Notes under the pieces: model-generated
Databases searched by the model: none
Seen by the model: the letters and a program-made list of their open reading frames with translations, nothing else
What the model was told of the DNA's origin: nothing
In this document: in pieces, positions 20,171 through 31,644 of the stretch
Layout of the letters: every line of letters begins with the position of its first letter
How positions within the stretch are numbered: position 1 is the first letter of the stretch
Translations under genes and position numbers: made by a program
Assembly: GCA_039621445.1 (NCBI GenBank)
Contig: CP154954.1
Location: 31,086,012-31,150,011, forward strand
Direction of reading: 5' to 3'
DNA length: 64,000 nucleotides
From: Euglena gracilis
Taxonomy: Eukaryota > Euglenida > Euglenophyceae > Euglenales

Positions 20171-21671
20171 TCATTTCTCCAAAATTTCCATTCATCCCTC
20201 TCAAGAAAGGATTTGTTTTTTTTATTTCGGAATGTTTTTGGTTCATGTCAAACGCGTGTCATGTCAAAGCCAAGTTCACAAGCCGATCGTGGACTTTTGG
20301 GTTGTTTGCCAATTCATCCCCTTTCCAACGATATCACTTTTCTTGATTTTTCCACCCTTGATGAATTCAATTCTTTTGATTATGCTTTGGGTATTGTGGA
20401 TGGTTTGAGTCGGTTTTGTTTGTACCTCCCATGCCACAAAGAAGTGACGGGTGAAAAAGACTTGAAGATGATTTTGAAAGGATGGGTGAAAAAATGTGGT
20501 CGCCCCAACGAAGTTTTGAGTAACAATGACATTCGCTTCAAGTCAAGTTCCGGTTTTTAACAAGAGGCCATGAAATCGCTCGGAATCAAGGTTTCGTTTT
20601 CTCTTCCGTGGCATTCTTCATCAAATGGTTTGATGGAAAGAGAAAATCGTTCGTTTGTGCAAACATTGAGATATCTTGTGCACGAAACGGGTACAAAAGA
20701 TTGGCCAAAGTTGCTTCCGTACCTCAATATTGTGATGAACAGCCAGATTTCAAGTTCGACGGGAATGTCTCCATCGGAACTTTTCCTCAGTCGCTCTCCT
20801 TGGAACTTCAAAAGTGTTGGAGAACCGTGTGAAAGTCCATCTGTCGAAAATTTGATTTTGGGACAGCTTTTTCTTCAAGAAAAGGCAAGTTTGGGGCTGA
20901 AACATCTCAGATCTTTGGCGATTGAACGGAAAAACAAGGTTCGGAAACCTGCCGTTTATGAAATTGGTCAATTTGTCCTCGTCCACAAATCTCGATGGCC
21001 CCAGAGAAAAGTCGAAAAGGTCGCCAGTCCATGGTTTGGACCCTACAAAGTTGTTCAAGTGCACCACAACTCTTTGCAAATTTTGGCATCTCCATCATTG
21101 GGAGGTTTGGTGAAAGTTTTGTTATCCCAAGTGAAACACTGGAGTTCTGTCCACGACCCACACAACGACACTTCTTCTTTTTGTCAGAAGAGTGTGACGA
21201 ATTTGATGGTGCACAACCCCCTGCTTCATTCACAGGTCACACAGACGACCGAGGAACAGGCGGCGAACGGCGAGGCGCAAGCGACGCACACAGAGGCACA
21301 CGCGACGAACGCAGGACAAAACCAGAACACGACAGAAAAAGGCTAGAGCAGGAAACGTGAGGCGAAACGCCCAGAACAGCCGAACGAGCGCGCGACGCAC
21401 GGCCGAGCGCACGCGACGAACCACCAGAAAGACCAGAAGGACCCAACACCAAGAAAGACCAGTTTTCTTCTACTTTTTCTTCACAGATGGTTACCAGAAG
21501 CAAGGCCCGAGGGCCAGAATCAAGTTTCAATTAAAACAAATCAATTTTTGAATTTGGTCGACATGGAGGTGAGTCAAAGAGAATTTGGAAGAAAAAGTCG
21601 GAGTGGAGAAAGACAACTTGGAGGAGGGTGGACCTGAGGGTCCTTTGCAGCAGGCTGCTGCAGCTGGTTGG
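20171..21671 (+). pseudogene. Element B integrase copy, unit 2
   Basis: Nearly identical to 12,953-14,453. It has the same C..R zinc ligand loss and the same TAA between the second Asp and the Glu (about 20,558), but here the frame before and after that TAA is continuous: GIKVSFSLPWHSSSNGLMER. A further TAG at about 21,344 replaces a Gln codon of copy 1. It is truncated before the chromodomain by the deletion, so it is non-functional. Confidence 0.85.
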
Positions 21672-22200
21672 TTTACCACCATTTTGGTCCGAATCAGAAG
21701 CAACCTCATGCCCCTGCCCATACCCTAAGGGCTTTCACAAATTCCCTAACAATATATTTGGGCAAAAAGTCTGCAGCACCATGGGACTCAAAGCGTTCCA
21801 TTTCACAGGACATAAAAGCCCAATTGAGAGAAAGCAGAATAAATCTGCTGGACACCTGGGGGAGGAGACCTTTCAGCCAAAGTGCAACAAGGGTGGGGGG
21901 CTGGACATTCACCCTGGAGAAAATGTCCAGGAGTTTTTGAAAGAAAGCTCCATTTTACACATTAATGTAAAAGAATTACGTGCGGCCATCAGCACAGTGA
22001 AAAGTGTAAGCATGCCAGGGAAAACGGTTTCCCTTTCAGTGGACAATCACGTGTAATATATTATTTCTGGCCTAAGGAGGGGGAAGGCAGAAAAAGCCCT
22101 GTCAACAGCCTTCTGAGACCATTTTTCAATTGGTGCATGGAAAAAAAACTTGAATCTACAAGTGAAATGGGTTCCTTCAAAGGAATGCTTAGCAGACCCC
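21672..22200 (+). pseudogene. Element C RNase H fragment, unit 2
   Basis: Copy of 17,388-17,903 including INVKELRAAISTVKSVSM and VSLSVDNHV with the same frame change. It has an extra stretch of about 16 bases near 21,720. It is fused upstream to the gypsy integrase linker by the deletion and cut at 22,200 by the inversion breakpoint. Confidence 0.85.
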
Positions 22201-22647
22201 CGTATGTGAGAACCCAACTTTCATCCTGGAAGAAAAATCCAAAGTGCAAAGATGTTTCTCCCCTATCCTTCCAGGTCACAGGCCAGTTTAACCAACCACA
22301 GGGTCACACACTGGCTCGCACAACCTTGCAAACAAACGGTCATTCACCTTTCGGGAGGCGCAGGGGCTATGTGCGGTCATAGCGACTCCTCGCACACACT
22401 CCCCCCCCTTTTTAGCGCTCAGACAGACATTGAATCCCCCCCCCGTGGGGATGCCCAGAGGCACATTTCTTCCGCCTCGGCAGGAGGCACCCAAGGACCT
22501 GCCCCCCCCCAAACCTCAGGAGGGGCGGGACAATTTCTCCTCACTCTTCACATTGTTCGCGGGATGAGCGGAATCACCACGGGAAGCCTCACCCCCCCCT
22601 TCAGCGGAGTGGGTGTTCTGCCGGCAGGTTTCCCGGACCCCCCAACA
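22201..22647 (-). repeat. Element D 5' LTR, inverted first third
   Basis: Reverse complement matches 30,336-30,785 of the 3' LTR. LTR base 1 lies at 22,647, next to the CAGC duplication read on the minus strand. The rest of this LTR is at 24,265-25,109. Confidence 0.85.
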
Positions 22648-22651
22648 GCTG

Positions 22652-24264
22652 ACGATGCCGCTCCGACGCGGCGACGTGGCTGCTTGCCCCTGGGGTGGGT
22701 CCCCCTCCTCTCGCCCTCCAGGCACCGCATCCCGAGGGCTGCCGAAGACAAATTTTCTTCTATGGGTGGGGTGTCGGGATCACAGAGTCTTTGTGCTTCG
22801 CCCTCGGCCGTCCTCCGGTGTCGTTTTTTTTGAGGGAGTACGAGTCAACTCGGGCTCCGCACTTCGACCTTGTGAGGCCTTATTCTGCACTAAAATTAGG
22901 GGAATCCGGGGCATTTCTCAAAACTAAAAAAACTCTTTTGGCACCAAGTCGTTGATGTGGGCTGTAAAGCCTCCACCCCCTCCACCGGCCAATTTCACAA
23001 ACTTCTCGGGCAGAAAGGCCCAATTTTTTGAGTAAGCCAACTCCCGCCCCTCTGGTTGAGCTGGACCCCCGCACCTGGGGGGTACCCCATCCTTGCATAT
23101 TTTGTTTTGGTTATTGAAGCAATTGTGTCAGCACTTATGGGTATATACGGCAGGCGAAAGTGAAATGAGGAGGGACCCCAGGTCTGACGAATGAATGTGT
23201 GAAAGCCACAGAGGACATCACCAAATGAAACGGGCTGATTTGTGGACATTGGGGAATAGCCAAAAACTCTCTCCCACTTGTGGAGTTTTGGCTTTTACGC
23301 CAAATTTTGATGTAGGGCGCCTTTCGCAAGACACTGGTTGTACGCATGATTCTTTTCAGATCAGAAGATCAATATAAACAGAGAATTGACGATCCAAAAG
23401 ACAGCTGTGTCCGCAGTGTACAAATATCATTGGGGAAAGGGGCTTGGGCGGGCCACGGGACGATTTGAAGGGGGTCCCAAAATGCACCGTAGTTCTCCAA
23501 GTTTTGGTTCCAAAGCCTTTTGTAAGGTGCTAACATGGTTTGTAATCTCAGTCCACCAAACCCAGGATCAAAAGTATAGCACTGTATGCATTACGGGCCT
23601 GGGCTTTTGAAAACTGAAATAATTGTATCAAGGCCTCAGCCACTTGGTGTGTGGTGGCTTCAGGCGGGGGAAAGGCAACTCCATGTCTTCAAAATAATCC
23701 AAAGAAACGCAAAGGCGCTTTGACAACGTCTCAAGCTGGAATTTCTCCCCAGGAAATAGTCAATGGTTTTATTTTGTATTTGTTTACCCTCGAATATTTT
23801 CCTGAGCAAATCATGCAAAGGAGGGGCCCCCTGGGGGGTGTCATTGGTTCCCCCCTTCAATTGGTAAACATGACCTTGTAGGGGGTTATTTTCAGGCAGC
23901 GAGTCCCTGGCAGCCTCATATTTACTAATTGAGGCCACCACGCGGCTGAGTTCCAAAAGGGGGTGACCATCAAAACTTTGGTCAGGGAAAACATATTCAA
24001 TCGTGGGAGAAAATTTTGAATTACTGGCCAGGTGGGTGGTTGGCATAAAGACCCGACAAGTTGTCCAGTGTTGCAGGGCATCCACTGCTGTGGCCTCCTA
24101 ACGGGTCCATCTGGCCACAAAATTGGGCAGTGTTCTGTTGCCTGGGGAGGCAAATAAATCTGGTTCCAAATTTATGCAGTCTTTGAACTGCCGCCTTAGC
24201 CATTGAAAGAGCTGGGGGGTCCGGTGAGTAATACCCCCTGTCTGCCGCCCACCTGCTTATGGGG
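22652..24264 (-). pseudogene. Element C Dam-like domain and recombinase, inverted copy
   Basis: Same content as 17,903-19,513 read on the minus strand. It keeps DLFAS..N, DALQHW, VLMVTPFW and the recombinase end GLSAREVCEIGRWRG. At the position of the TAA in copy 1 this copy has a Lys codon, so its recombinase C-terminus is one continuous frame. It shares the other frame changes. Confidence 0.8.
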
Positions 24265-25109
24265 CCAGAGTCATTTTCCAGAGTGTGGGACCTGGGGGAC
24301 AGGGCGCAGGAAGAGAGGAGGGAATGACGCCAAAGGTAGGGAGTGCCTTGGCATAGGCTCCTATCCTAATCTGTGGCCCTGCCTAATCAGTAACCTTCCA
24401 ATAACCCAGCCAGCACATGCATAAGTGTGAAAAGTGCAGGGGGCAGTATTGGGAGGTGGGGGTTGGTATGGCACATAGTCTCATTGAGTTGCCCGCGTTC
24501 TGCACATTTGTTTTTCATGTTCCACTTTCCACAGTGAGTTTCCCAGTTTCCAAAGTTTTCTCAAAGATGCGAGTTGTCAAGATTCTTGCACTATGAAACG
24601 TCATTGAAAGAAGTCAAGCAATTCAATCAAAGACATTGTCAGAATTTGAAACCGCGGTAAATTTCATTGGCTGAACGGTCACTCGTGAACCTCCATCACC
24701 TTTGTTTTGTTTGGTTGAGAAGTCAGGTTGTTTTGCCTGTTTGTTTGGGTTTTGTTTTTCCAACACAGGCCTTGGATTTATCCAGAAACAGGCTGGAAAT
24801 GTTTCACCCGGGAGGAATGGTGTGGGGTTGGGAAGGAGTCCAGATGGTGGGGAGTTCTTTCCCCCCCCCTGGACCTGACAATGGGGTTGGGTAGGAATCA
24901 GGGACCTGAGCCCACCCTGGTTTTACCCAGAAGAGACCCAAGTATGTTTGGGGATATGCAAGGGGGGGTATGCATGGAGCTTGAAGGGATTCGAGTTTGT
25001 GTTGGATCTCCTGAAAATGAGGAGGGAAATAAAGATCCTACGCCGCCGGAGGTCGATCCCGGGTTCCCCCTCGGGGGAGCGGACACGGGGTGGGCGTCCC
25101 GCGTTAACG
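24265..25109 (+). repeat. Element D 5' LTR, remaining two thirds
   Basis: Matches 30,799-31,640 with scattered substitutions, from CCAGAGTCATTTTCC to GTCCCGCGTTAAC. Low LTR-LTR divergence indicates a fairly recent insertion. A precise percentage would need an alignment. Confidence 0.85.
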
Positions 25110-25121
25110 TGGTCGCAGAGG
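25110..25121 (+). promoter_or_regulatory. Primer-binding site of element D
   Basis: TGGTCGCAGAGG starts directly after the LTR. It differs by one base from TGGTAGCAGAGG, complementary to the 3' end of animal-type initiator tRNA-Met, a standard LTR-retrotransposon primer. Confidence 0.7.
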
Positions 25122-25135
25122 TTTGTGATTTGACC

Positions 25136-27943
25136 ATGTCCGTTCACATGGTCGCAGATGTTGGTGCAAGTACTGTGTCCTTGGACAAGGTTGCACAGTT
25201 TGATGCAATGATTTTGTCCCTGGTGGACATGTTTTCAGCAGGGGTTTATCCAACTGACATGGTCCTTTTGGAGGTAATTATGGAAGGGTCATTTTTGCCT
25301 TTGCCAGAAACAGAAATTTGTTTTTTTCTTACCCCACCACCATCAATGGTTCAAGACACCCCCACCGAATCATCTGTGAATTCCCAGGTGCTGCGAGAGG
25401 GCCTAGAGGACCGAGGCCCTGGCCTGGAGGCCACAAGTCCAATTGGCAGAGGACCAAAATATTTTCAATTGAACGAGGAAGGCCGACGGGACCAGAAGCC
25501 CAGCAAGCAAGACGACGAAGTGGCAAGGTGTGACGCTGGTGTTCAACAATTTTCAGTCCCAGGGGGTCTGGAAATTAGGGGGGCTGAGTCGCAATTTATG
25601 ATTGGAATTGCACAGCCCAGCCCAACGCCAGCTCAGTGCCAGCCACAGCCAGCAGAAATTAGTCAGCAAGTTTTTGCCCACGACAGTTGGGGAGTTGAAG
25701 CCCGTTTGCAATTTTAATTGGGAATTGCATTGGCAAACGCAGGGCCAGCCCAGCCCCCGCCAGCAGTTGGTGGGCCAGCCCAGCCCCAGCCAGCCGTTGG
25801 GGGGCCAGCCCAGCACCAACCAAACGCAGGGCCAGCCCAGCCACAGCCAGTGGTCGGGGGTGCAGCCCAGCCCCAGCCAGCAGTCGGGGGGGCAGCCCAG
25901 CCCCAGCCAGCAGTCGAGGGGGCAGCCCAGCCCCAGCCAGCAGTCGGGGGGCCAGCCCAGCACCAACCAAACGCAGGGCCAGCCCAGCCACAGCCAGCGG
26001 TCGGGGGGGCAGCCCAGCCCCAGCCAGCAGTCGGGGGGCCAGCCCAGCACCAGCCAAACGCAGGGCCAGCCCAGCACCAGCCAAACGCAGGGCCAGCCAA
26101 ATCCACCGGCCAGCAGTTTTTGGGTCAGAGAAGCCCAGAAATTGCAGTGCCCCAGCCAATTACGCACGGGCCAGCCCAGCCCATCATGCAGGGGCCGACC
26201 CAGTCAACCGGCCAGCAGTTTTTGGGTCAGAGGAGCCCAGAAATTGCAGTGCCCCAGCCAATTACGCACGGGCCAGCCCAGCCAATCATGCACGGGCCAG
26301 CCCAGCCCATCATGCAGGGGCCGACCCAGTCAACCAGCCAGCAGTTTTTGGGTCAGAGGAGCCCAGAAATTGCAGTGCATCAGCCAATTACGCACGGGCC
26401 AGCCCAGCCCATCATGCAGGGGCCAGCCCAACCCATCATGGAGCCACCCCGGCCCATGATGCAAAAGCCAGCCCAGCCAGCCCAGCCCATCATGGAGCCA
26501 TCCCAGCCCATGATGCAAGAGCCAGCCCAGCCCATCGATCCAGCCCAGCCCTTGATGCGAGAGCCAGCCCAGCCCATCATGGAGCCAGCCCAGCCCTTGA
26601 TGCGAGAGCCAGCCCAGCCCATCATGGAGCCAGCCCAGCCCATGATGCCAGAGCCAACCCAACCCATCACGGGGCTAACCCAGCCCATGATGCAATTGCC
26701 AACCCAGCCCATCATGGAATTGCCAACCCGGCACCGGCCAATTGTCGTGGGGCCAGCCCAGCAGCAGTCAGTGGTCGACAGCTCAGCTCAGCCACAGCCG
26801 ACTGTCGACAAGCTAGACCAGCTCCAGTCAGTTACACAAAAGACAGCTCAGCCGACCAGCCAGCATTGTTTTGGTGAAAGTGGTCTGGGATTGGCAGAGT
26901 TGGGGAGGGTCCGTGGGCCAGTTTCAGAGAAGCAATTTCAACTGGGAAGTGCATGTCCAAATAATCATGGTCCGACCTCTCCCCAATCAGTTGCTCCAGA
27001 GTCAGTGCGGTCAGCCAGTGAACAACCTTCAAGTCCAGTTGTGGAGCCAGAATAAGAGTTGCAATTTCAGGCAGGGTTTGCAATGTCGGCAGGGGTTGGC
27101 ATGTCACCCAGTGGCATAGTCACAGACGTCAGTCCTGCTGGCTGGGCCAACAGAATGCGTCTGGCTTCTGAAAGGATGGAAAGATTTCGTGCGGAGGCTG
27201 AAAATTGCAGGAAAAAGAGGTTGGCATGGTCTGAAATGTTGCGGTCTTGTTCGGATCGCATGCATTCTCTGATGGAATTGGGTGAGCAACTTCCGAGTCA
27301 CAGTCCACCTGGTCTTTTTTCCCCAGCCACCCCTTCTGCGATTTCACAAGACATATGTCACGGGTCGAGTGGGCAGGGGGCAGCCCAGCCCTTACCAACT
27401 CAGCCCGAGCAAGCTGCAGAGGGGCCAGCCCAGCCAGAACCGACGGCTCGGCCAGAACCGACAGTTCAAGAGCTAGTCCAGTGGGGCAGCCAGCAGAATT
27501 TCAATTTTCCATCCAGGGAATGTCCTGCCGTCAAAGGACGATTTCCTGTGATAGGAATCGGGGTGAAGGCAGCAGGGAGGGGGGAGGATTTAGTGGGGGT
27601 TGAGGCCGAACCCCAGCCCCCCATTCCATTGGTTTCAGCTTTGCCCAAACCCACCGCGAGTTTGATAGCCCAGCCCAGCATGCCCACCGGGGGTTCGGGA
27701 AACCCACAAGATTCCCCTGGGTGGGACAGGTCTTGGGCAGAGTCAGGCATCGAACGTGTCACGCATGTAGCAGACGCTCGGATAGCAGTGTTGATTCCCC
27801 ATTTCCAGATCATGGGGGTTCCGCAAGGGGATTTGCCGACGGCACATCCTCCCCCGCCACCGTTGGATGCCCAGGAGTTCCCGTGGGATGGGGGGGGGAG
27901 GGTTTATTTTTCTGCCATCAGTGACTCTGAGTCCAGTGTTTGA
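25136..27943 (+). CDS. Element D gag-like protein, Pro/Gln-rich
   Basis: One reading frame of about 935 codons from the first ATG after the primer site to a TGA, broken only by TAA at 25,715-25,717 and 27,053-27,055. Part 1 is acidic and unremarkable. Part 2 is built of GPAQPQPAVGG-type units, three copies of a block starting QQFLGQRSPEIAV, and EPAQPIMEPAQP units. Part 3 has a basic helical segment (RMRLASERMERFRAEAENC) and Pro-rich tail. A sequence near 26,935 pairs CAA with the first TAA in a similar phrase, suggesting a Gln-to-stop change. The gag role is inferred from position only. Confidence 0.5.
25735..26715 (+). repeat. In-frame coding repeats of element D
   Basis: About 30-45-bp units CAGCCCAGCCCCAGCCAGCA with GGGGG spacers (25,740-26,100), then three longer units of about 110-130 bp containing the TTTTTGGGTCAGAG phrase (26,117, 26,219, 26,345), then 30-54-bp CCAGCCCAGCCCATCATG units (26,400-26,715). 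All keep the reading frame. Confidence 0.9.
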
Positions 27944-28456
27944 TGGGGGGGATGAAGATTTTCGCATGAGGTTGAAAATCGCTGGTGTGGGAGCCAGAAC
28001 CCCCCACGCCCAGCCAATTTTGGGCACGTCCCTTGGGACTTTTGTAGAAAGTTCCATGTGTTTGGGGTCTGCCACGTTTTGGGATCCCTCAACAGCCCAG
28101 TTCAGCTGCCAGGGAGATCAGAGTGCATCAAGGAGGGTGTTTGTCAAAATGAGACGGCAGGATTGTGTACTCGCCCAAAAAGGAAAAGGCCAGCACCGGA
28201 GGGGGGGGTCCCCCCTGCAAAGGCCTGAGTAGGGGGGTCGCAGCCCTGTGGGGGCAAGTGTTGTGCAGTCTCGAATCCAGGTCAGGAGTTGAGAGGTATT
28301 GTCCGTCATTTTGTTTGCTTTGTCCATGCGAAGAATCGGTGAAAGGTGAAGAAAGCTCTCCCAGCGGAGGGAGCATCCAGCGTGTGTTGAGTCCTCCAGG
28401 GGGGGAGACACTTGGCTTGCATGAAGTCTTCCCAGCGGGGAAGCCCGTTTTTGGTG

Positions 28457-28700
28457 AGTCCTCCCAGCAGGGGGGAACACCAACCGATGAAAGAGGCCTC
28501 TGGGGGGGGGTAGGCAACTGTTTTCAGGGAGACCTCCCAGTGGGGGGGGGGTGTCTTCCGGTGGTCAGTCCTCCCAGCAGGGGGGAACACCAACCGATGA
28601 AAGGGGCCTCTGGGGGGGAGGCAACTTTTTTCAGGGAGACCTCCCAGAGGGGGGGGGTGTCTTCCGGTGGTCAGTCCTCCCGGGGGGGGAACACCAACCG
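28457..28700. repeat. Tandem repeat of about 105-110 bp, 2.3 copies
   Basis: The phrase AGTCCTCCCAGCAGGGGGG... ACCAACCGATGAAAG starts at about 28,457, 28,567 and 28,673. Copies differ mainly in G-run length. Confidence 0.85.
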
Positions 28701-29250
28701 AGGAAAGGGCCCACCTGGGGGGGGGGGGGTGGCTGTGACCTTGGCAACCCCAGGTGGTGCAGCCCGAGAAACAGCATTTTGTGGTTGTGAACCTCTGGGG
28801 AGGGAGTTCACCCATCCTGGAGCAAGGTTGGCGTGCAACCACGGACCTGGGGTGGGCGTCGAAGATTGTCGAGGGGGCATTCTTGTGTGGTTGGTTCTGC
28901 AGCTCTTCCGAGTTGGATTGCATGTTGTGCCCAGTTGGGGATCTTGTGTTGGGTGACGTGGAAAAGTTTGATTTGAAGTTCGGTTCAAACATGGAGTCCT
29001 TATTCCCCTGGAGGAGGGGACCCTGCAGAGCTCAGGTTGCAGAAAAGGTGAGTGCCGGACTTCAAAGGGTGCCAAGCCTGGGGCTGGTCAATTGGGAGTC
29101 CCTACCCCGCCTGCTGAAGCAGGTCGGAGTGAAAAGGGTGCGACCCCCCCAGTCTTTCAGTTTTACAGTTATTCCGGAGTTGGGATCTGTGATGTGCCCA
29201 AATTCGGTGGAGACTCGGATTCAGAACCGAAGCACGCTAGGAATAAAGAA

Positions 29251-29858
29251 ATGGTCCTGGGGGAGGGGGTCCCGACAGCACCCCCTGCCTGACCCAGTGG
29301 CCAACGGAGTCAGAACCCCCGGAGGACGATGGGGGGGGGGGGAATCATGCGGGAAGCAGGGCTGTGGGTGAAAACCCTAACGGCAGGTTTCGGGTTCACC
29401 TGTGAAAACCCCACCCTGTGACCAGAATGGTGTGGTCAACGGGAGGCATCCGGCGAATGGTCCTGGGGGAGGGGGTCCCGAGAGCACCCCCTGCCTGACC
29501 CAGTGGCCAACGGAGTCAGAACCCCCGGAGGACGATGGGGAGGGAACCATGCGGGAAGCAGGGCTGTGGGTGAAAACCCTAACGGCAGGTTTCGGGTTCA
29601 CCTGTGAAAACCCCACCCTGTGACCAGAATGGTGTGGTCAACGGGAGGCATCCGGCGAATGGTCCTGGGGGAGGGGGCCCCGAGAGCACCCCCTGCCTGA
29701 CCCAGTGGCCAACGGAGTCAGAACCCCCGGAGGACGATGGGGGGGGAACCATGCGGGAAGCAGGGCTGTGGGTGAAAACCCTAACGGCAGGTTTCGGGTT
29801 CACCTGTGAAAACCCCTCCCTGTGACCAGAATGGTGTAGTCAATGTGATAGCCTTCCC
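29251..29858. repeat. Tandem repeat of 202-206 bp, three copies
   Basis: Units start with ATGGTCCTGGGGGAGGGGG at 29,251, 29,457 and 29,659. Nearly identical, with differences in G-run lengths. Frames open across them are by-products of the repeat. Confidence 0.92.
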
Positions 29859-30325
29859 GGAGGGAGGCATCCGGCGAACCTTCCCGGGGGGGGGGTCCTC
29901 GAATGATCAGGCTTTCCAAGCGGGGGAGGCCGCTTGCACGTTGAGCCCTCCCCACGGGGGGGGGGGAAATTTGTTGAGAACGGTGCCTTCCTAGCGGGGG
30001 AGACATCTTGAAAATGTGGGGCCCTTTCTGCGAGGAGGTCCGTCAAGACCTCCCAGGGGGGGGGGCAAACTCCAGTGAACGAGCCGTCCCAGGGGGGGGG
30101 GGGGCAGCCCCTGATGAACAGGTGAACAGGTTTTCCCAGCGGGGAGATCGCCTGCATGTGGAGCCTTCCCTCGCAGCAGGAGGGGGGGCGTCCCGGAAGT
30201 GTCCAGGTGAAGGTGTCGGTGCTTCGGGCCGACATCAGATTTTTTTTTGGTGGAGTGAGGCAGGTTTCCGGACCTCGCCTCCCTACGGTCGGTTGAGTGT
30301 AGAAGTTTCTGGGAGAAACTTTTTG

Positions 30326-30335
30326 AGTAGGGGGG
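30326..30335 (+). promoter_or_regulatory. Polypurine tract of element D
   Basis: GAGTAGGGGGG directly precedes the TGT start of the 3' LTR. That is the usual place for plus-strand priming. Confidence 0.6.
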
Positions 30336-31640
30336 TGTGGGGGGGTCCGGGAAACCTGCGGGAAGAACATCCACTCCGCTGAAGGGGGGGGTGAGGCTTC
30401 CCGTGGTGAGTCCGCTCATCCCGCGAACAATGTGAAGAGTGAGGAGAAATTGTCCCGCCCCTCCTGGGGTTTGGGGGGGGGGGGCTGGTCCTTGGGTGCC
30501 TCCTGCCGAGGCGGAAGAAATGTGCCTCTTGGCATCCCCACGGGGGGGGGGGGGATTCAAGGTCTGTCTGAGCGCTAAAAAGGGGGGGGAGTGTGTGCGA
30601 GGAGTCGCTATGACCGCACATAGCCCCTGCGCCTCCCGAAAGGTGAATGACCGTTTGTTTGCAAGCTTGTGCGAGCCAGTGTGTGACCCTGTGGTTGGTT
30701 AAACTGGCCTGTGACCTGGAATGATAGGGGAGAAACATCTTTGCACTTTGGATTTTTCTTCCAGGATGAAAGTTGGGTTCTCACATACGGAATAATGGCC
30801 AGAGTCATTTTCCAGAGTGTGGGACCTGGGGGACAGGGCGCAGGAAGAGAGGAGGGAATGACGCCAAAGGTAGGGAGTGCCTTGGCATAGGCTCCTATCC
30901 TAATCTGTGGCCATGCCTAATCAGTAACCTTCCAACAACCCAGCCAGCACATGCATAAGTGTGAAAAGGGCAGGGGGCAGTATTGGGAGGTGGGGGTTGG
31001 TATGGCACATAGTCTCATTGAGTTGCCCGCGTTCTGCACATTTGTTTTTCATGTTCCACTTTCCACAGTGAGTTTCCCAGTTTCCCAAGTTTTCTCAAAG
31101 ATGCGAGTTGTCAAGATTCTTGCACTATGAAACGTCATTGAAAGAAGTCAAGCAATTCAATCAAAGACATTGTCAGAATTTGAAACCGCGGTAAATTTCA
31201 TTGGCTGAACGGTCACTCGTGAACCTCCATCACCTTTGTTTTGTTGGTTGCGAAGTCAGGTTGTGTTGCCTGTTTGTTTGGGTTTTGTTTTTCCAACACA
31301 AGCCTTGGATTTATCCAGAAACAGGCTGGAAATGTTTCATCCGGGAGGAATGGTGTGGGGTTGGGAAGGAGTCCAGATGGCGGGGAGTTCTTTCCCCCCC
31401 TGGACCTGGCAATGGGGTTGGGTAGGAAGCAGGGACCTGAGCCCACCCTGGTTTTACCCAGAAGTGACCCAAGTATGTTTGGGGATATGCAAGGGGGGGT
31501 ATGCATGGAGCTTGAAGGGATTCGCGTTTGTGTTGGATCTCCTGAAAATGAGGAGGGAAATAAAGATCCTACGCCGCCGGAGGTCGATCCCGGGTTCCCC
31601 CTCGGGGGAGCGGACACGGGGTGGGCGTCCCGCGTTAACA
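30336..31640 (+). repeat. Element D 3' LTR
   Basis: Intact LTR, TGTGGGGGG... to ...GCGTTAACA, followed by CAGC. It has an AT-poor 5' third with G runs and a T-rich middle. Chance frames run through it into the flank. Confidence 0.88.
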
Positions 31641-31644
31641 CAGC

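Larger units (their letters stand above)
22201..24264 (-). other. 2.06-kb inverted segment
   Basis: 22,652-24,264 is the reverse complement of 17,901-19,513 or so (DIRS Dam-like domain and recombinase). 22,201-22,647 is the reverse complement of the first part of the LTR. The inversion therefore spans the insertion edge of the LTR element. One breakpoint is in RNase H (GCAGACCCC), the other in the LTR just before CCAGAGTC, with a few LTR bases lost. Confidence 0.85.
28350..30150. repeat. Array of small G-rich palindromes in element D
   Basis: A motif of the form CCTCCCAGCGGGGGAGG recurs with variation about every 30-110 bp: for example 28,429 (TTCCCAGCGGGGAA), 28,457, 28,535, 28,567, 28,639, 29,853, 29,910, 29,985, 30,132. 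Each can fold on itself (CTCCC / GGGAG). The stretch is non-coding and lies between gag and the 3' LTR. Confidence 0.65.
22201..31640 (+). mobile_element. Element D: gag-only LTR retrotransposon
   Basis: Direct repeats of about 1.3 kb starting TGT and ending AACA (right copy) flank 5.2 kb. CAGC is duplicated at both outer edges (22,648-22,651 on the minus strand, 31,641-31,644), and the same site is empty at 19,514-19,517. A primer site follows the 5' LTR and a purine tract precedes the 3' LTR. No protease, RT, RNase H or integrase is visible inside, so it would need enzymes from another element. Its 5' LTR is split by the later inversion. Confidence 0.85.

Noticed and set aside
1665-27055. 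Reassignment of TAA/TAG to Gln (ciliate or ulvophyte type code)
   Set aside because: Several long frames are split only by TAA or TAG, and one TAA in element D aligns with CAA. But an equally in-frame TGA splits gag at 6,508, the recombinase TAA at 19,138 aligns with a Lys codon in its sister copy, and the recombinase ends at TAA in both copies. Ordinary nonsense decay explains the set.
29251-29858. Open frames repeated every 202 bp as a protein family
   Set aside because: They are by-products of a tandem DNA repeat whose length is not a multiple of three.
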